The notes under the pieces are model-generated. The model was not told the DNA's origin. It worked only from the letters and a program-made list of their open reading frames with translations, and did no database searches. From Actinomycetota bacterium (GTDB lineage: Bacteria > Actinomycetota > Humimicrobiia > Humimicrobiales > Humimicrobiaceae), in NCBI GenBank assembly GCA_028718045.1, contig JAQUMQ010000122.1:1-5179 (forward strand): a stretch of 5,179 bases of DNA, given 5' to 3'. Below, piece by piece: positions 5,003-5,179 of this stretch. The translations under genes and the position numbers were made by a program. The first letter of the stretch is position 1. Each line of letters opens with the position of its first letter.

Positions 5003-5179
5003 TTTTTTTATATTGATATTTTTTTTGATTTTACAGGTAGTGTTTGCTCAACAATTGAAATTATATTATATAAATTTTGATTTTATTCTTGTTATCGTAA
5101 TAGCCGTGACATTTAAAGAAAATATGATTGTCGGAATGTTTTACGGTTTTTTTAGTGGTTTTATTCTTGATTTGCTATC
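4977..5179 (+). CDS. mreD: Rod shape-determining protein MreD, N-terminal part (3' end outside window)
   Basis: MreD is a small multi-pass membrane protein that works with MreB and MreC in cell elongation. The 67 visible residues contain a hydrophobic helix ending in LQ (about 9-24), the loop LKLYYINFDFILVIVIAV (27-44, matching the usual PDLLLILVV segment with D35 and without the proline), and the family pattern FKENMIVGMFYGFFSGFILDLL (46-67, compare G-x-x-x-G-x-x-x-GFxxGLLLDLL). It is roughly the first 40% of a 160-170-residue protein. ATG at 4977 is the earliest ATG in the frame (an in-frame TAA lies at 4965). No good Shine-Dalgarno precedes it (only TTTGGTTTT), and the gap after mreC is 98 bases, unusually long for this cluster. 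Position after mreC makes the call firm despite low sequence conservation in this family. Confidence 0.88.
   Translation, partial: MKIIDKIFDFFILIFFLILQVVFAQQLKLYYINFDFILVIVIAVTFKENMIVGMFYGFFSGFILDLL

Overview
This AT-rich window (about one third GC by eye) comes from a bacterium. It holds eight protein genes, all on the + strand and tightly packed. From left to right they are: the C-terminal part of folC (folate polyglutamylation), a small membrane protein with two zinc ribbons, ndk (nucleoside diphosphate kinase), a DUF4321-type small membrane protein, a Maf-family nucleotide pyrophosphatase, mreB, mreC, and the start of mreD, which runs off the right edge. I saw no rRNA, tRNA, CRISPR array, transposase or phage gene.

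The gene order is the best taxonomic hint. A folC / small membrane protein / ndk arrangement is typical of Actinobacteria, where folC, a DUF4233 gene and ndk usually follow valS. DUF4321 / maf / (radC) / mreB / mreC / mreD is the classic Clostridia-type cell-shape cluster. Finding both together in an AT-rich genome suggests a deep-branching, low-GC lineage near the Actinobacteria/Firmicutes boundary, for example an uncultured anaerobic actinobacterial class. This is inference from memory of gene order, and no phylogeny was run.

Functionally, the left part (1-1908) is housekeeping metabolism: folate retention and NTP balancing, with one uncharacterised zinc-ribbon membrane protein between them. 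A weak hairpin with a T-tract (1324-1352), followed by a perfect TATAAT (1372-1377), suggests that ndk starts its own transcript. The 194-base gap at 1909-2102 is very AT-rich and contains a plausible promoter (2046-2074). The right part (2103-5179) then looks like one operon: DUF4321 overlaps maf by 20 bases, maf lies 16 bases before mreB, and mreC and mreD follow. MreB, MreC and MreD form the membrane-linked scaffold that directs lateral peptidoglycan synthesis in rod-shaped cells, so a rod shape is likely.

Nothing here amounts to a clearly new biological system. The items most worth a second look are the paired-zinc-ribbon membrane protein, the N-terminal tail on Ndk, the divergent Maf motifs, the missing radC, and the ribosome-binding layout in front of mreC and mreD (no Shine-Dalgarno sequence, a repeated TAAAGAGG, and mini-ORFs running into mreD).
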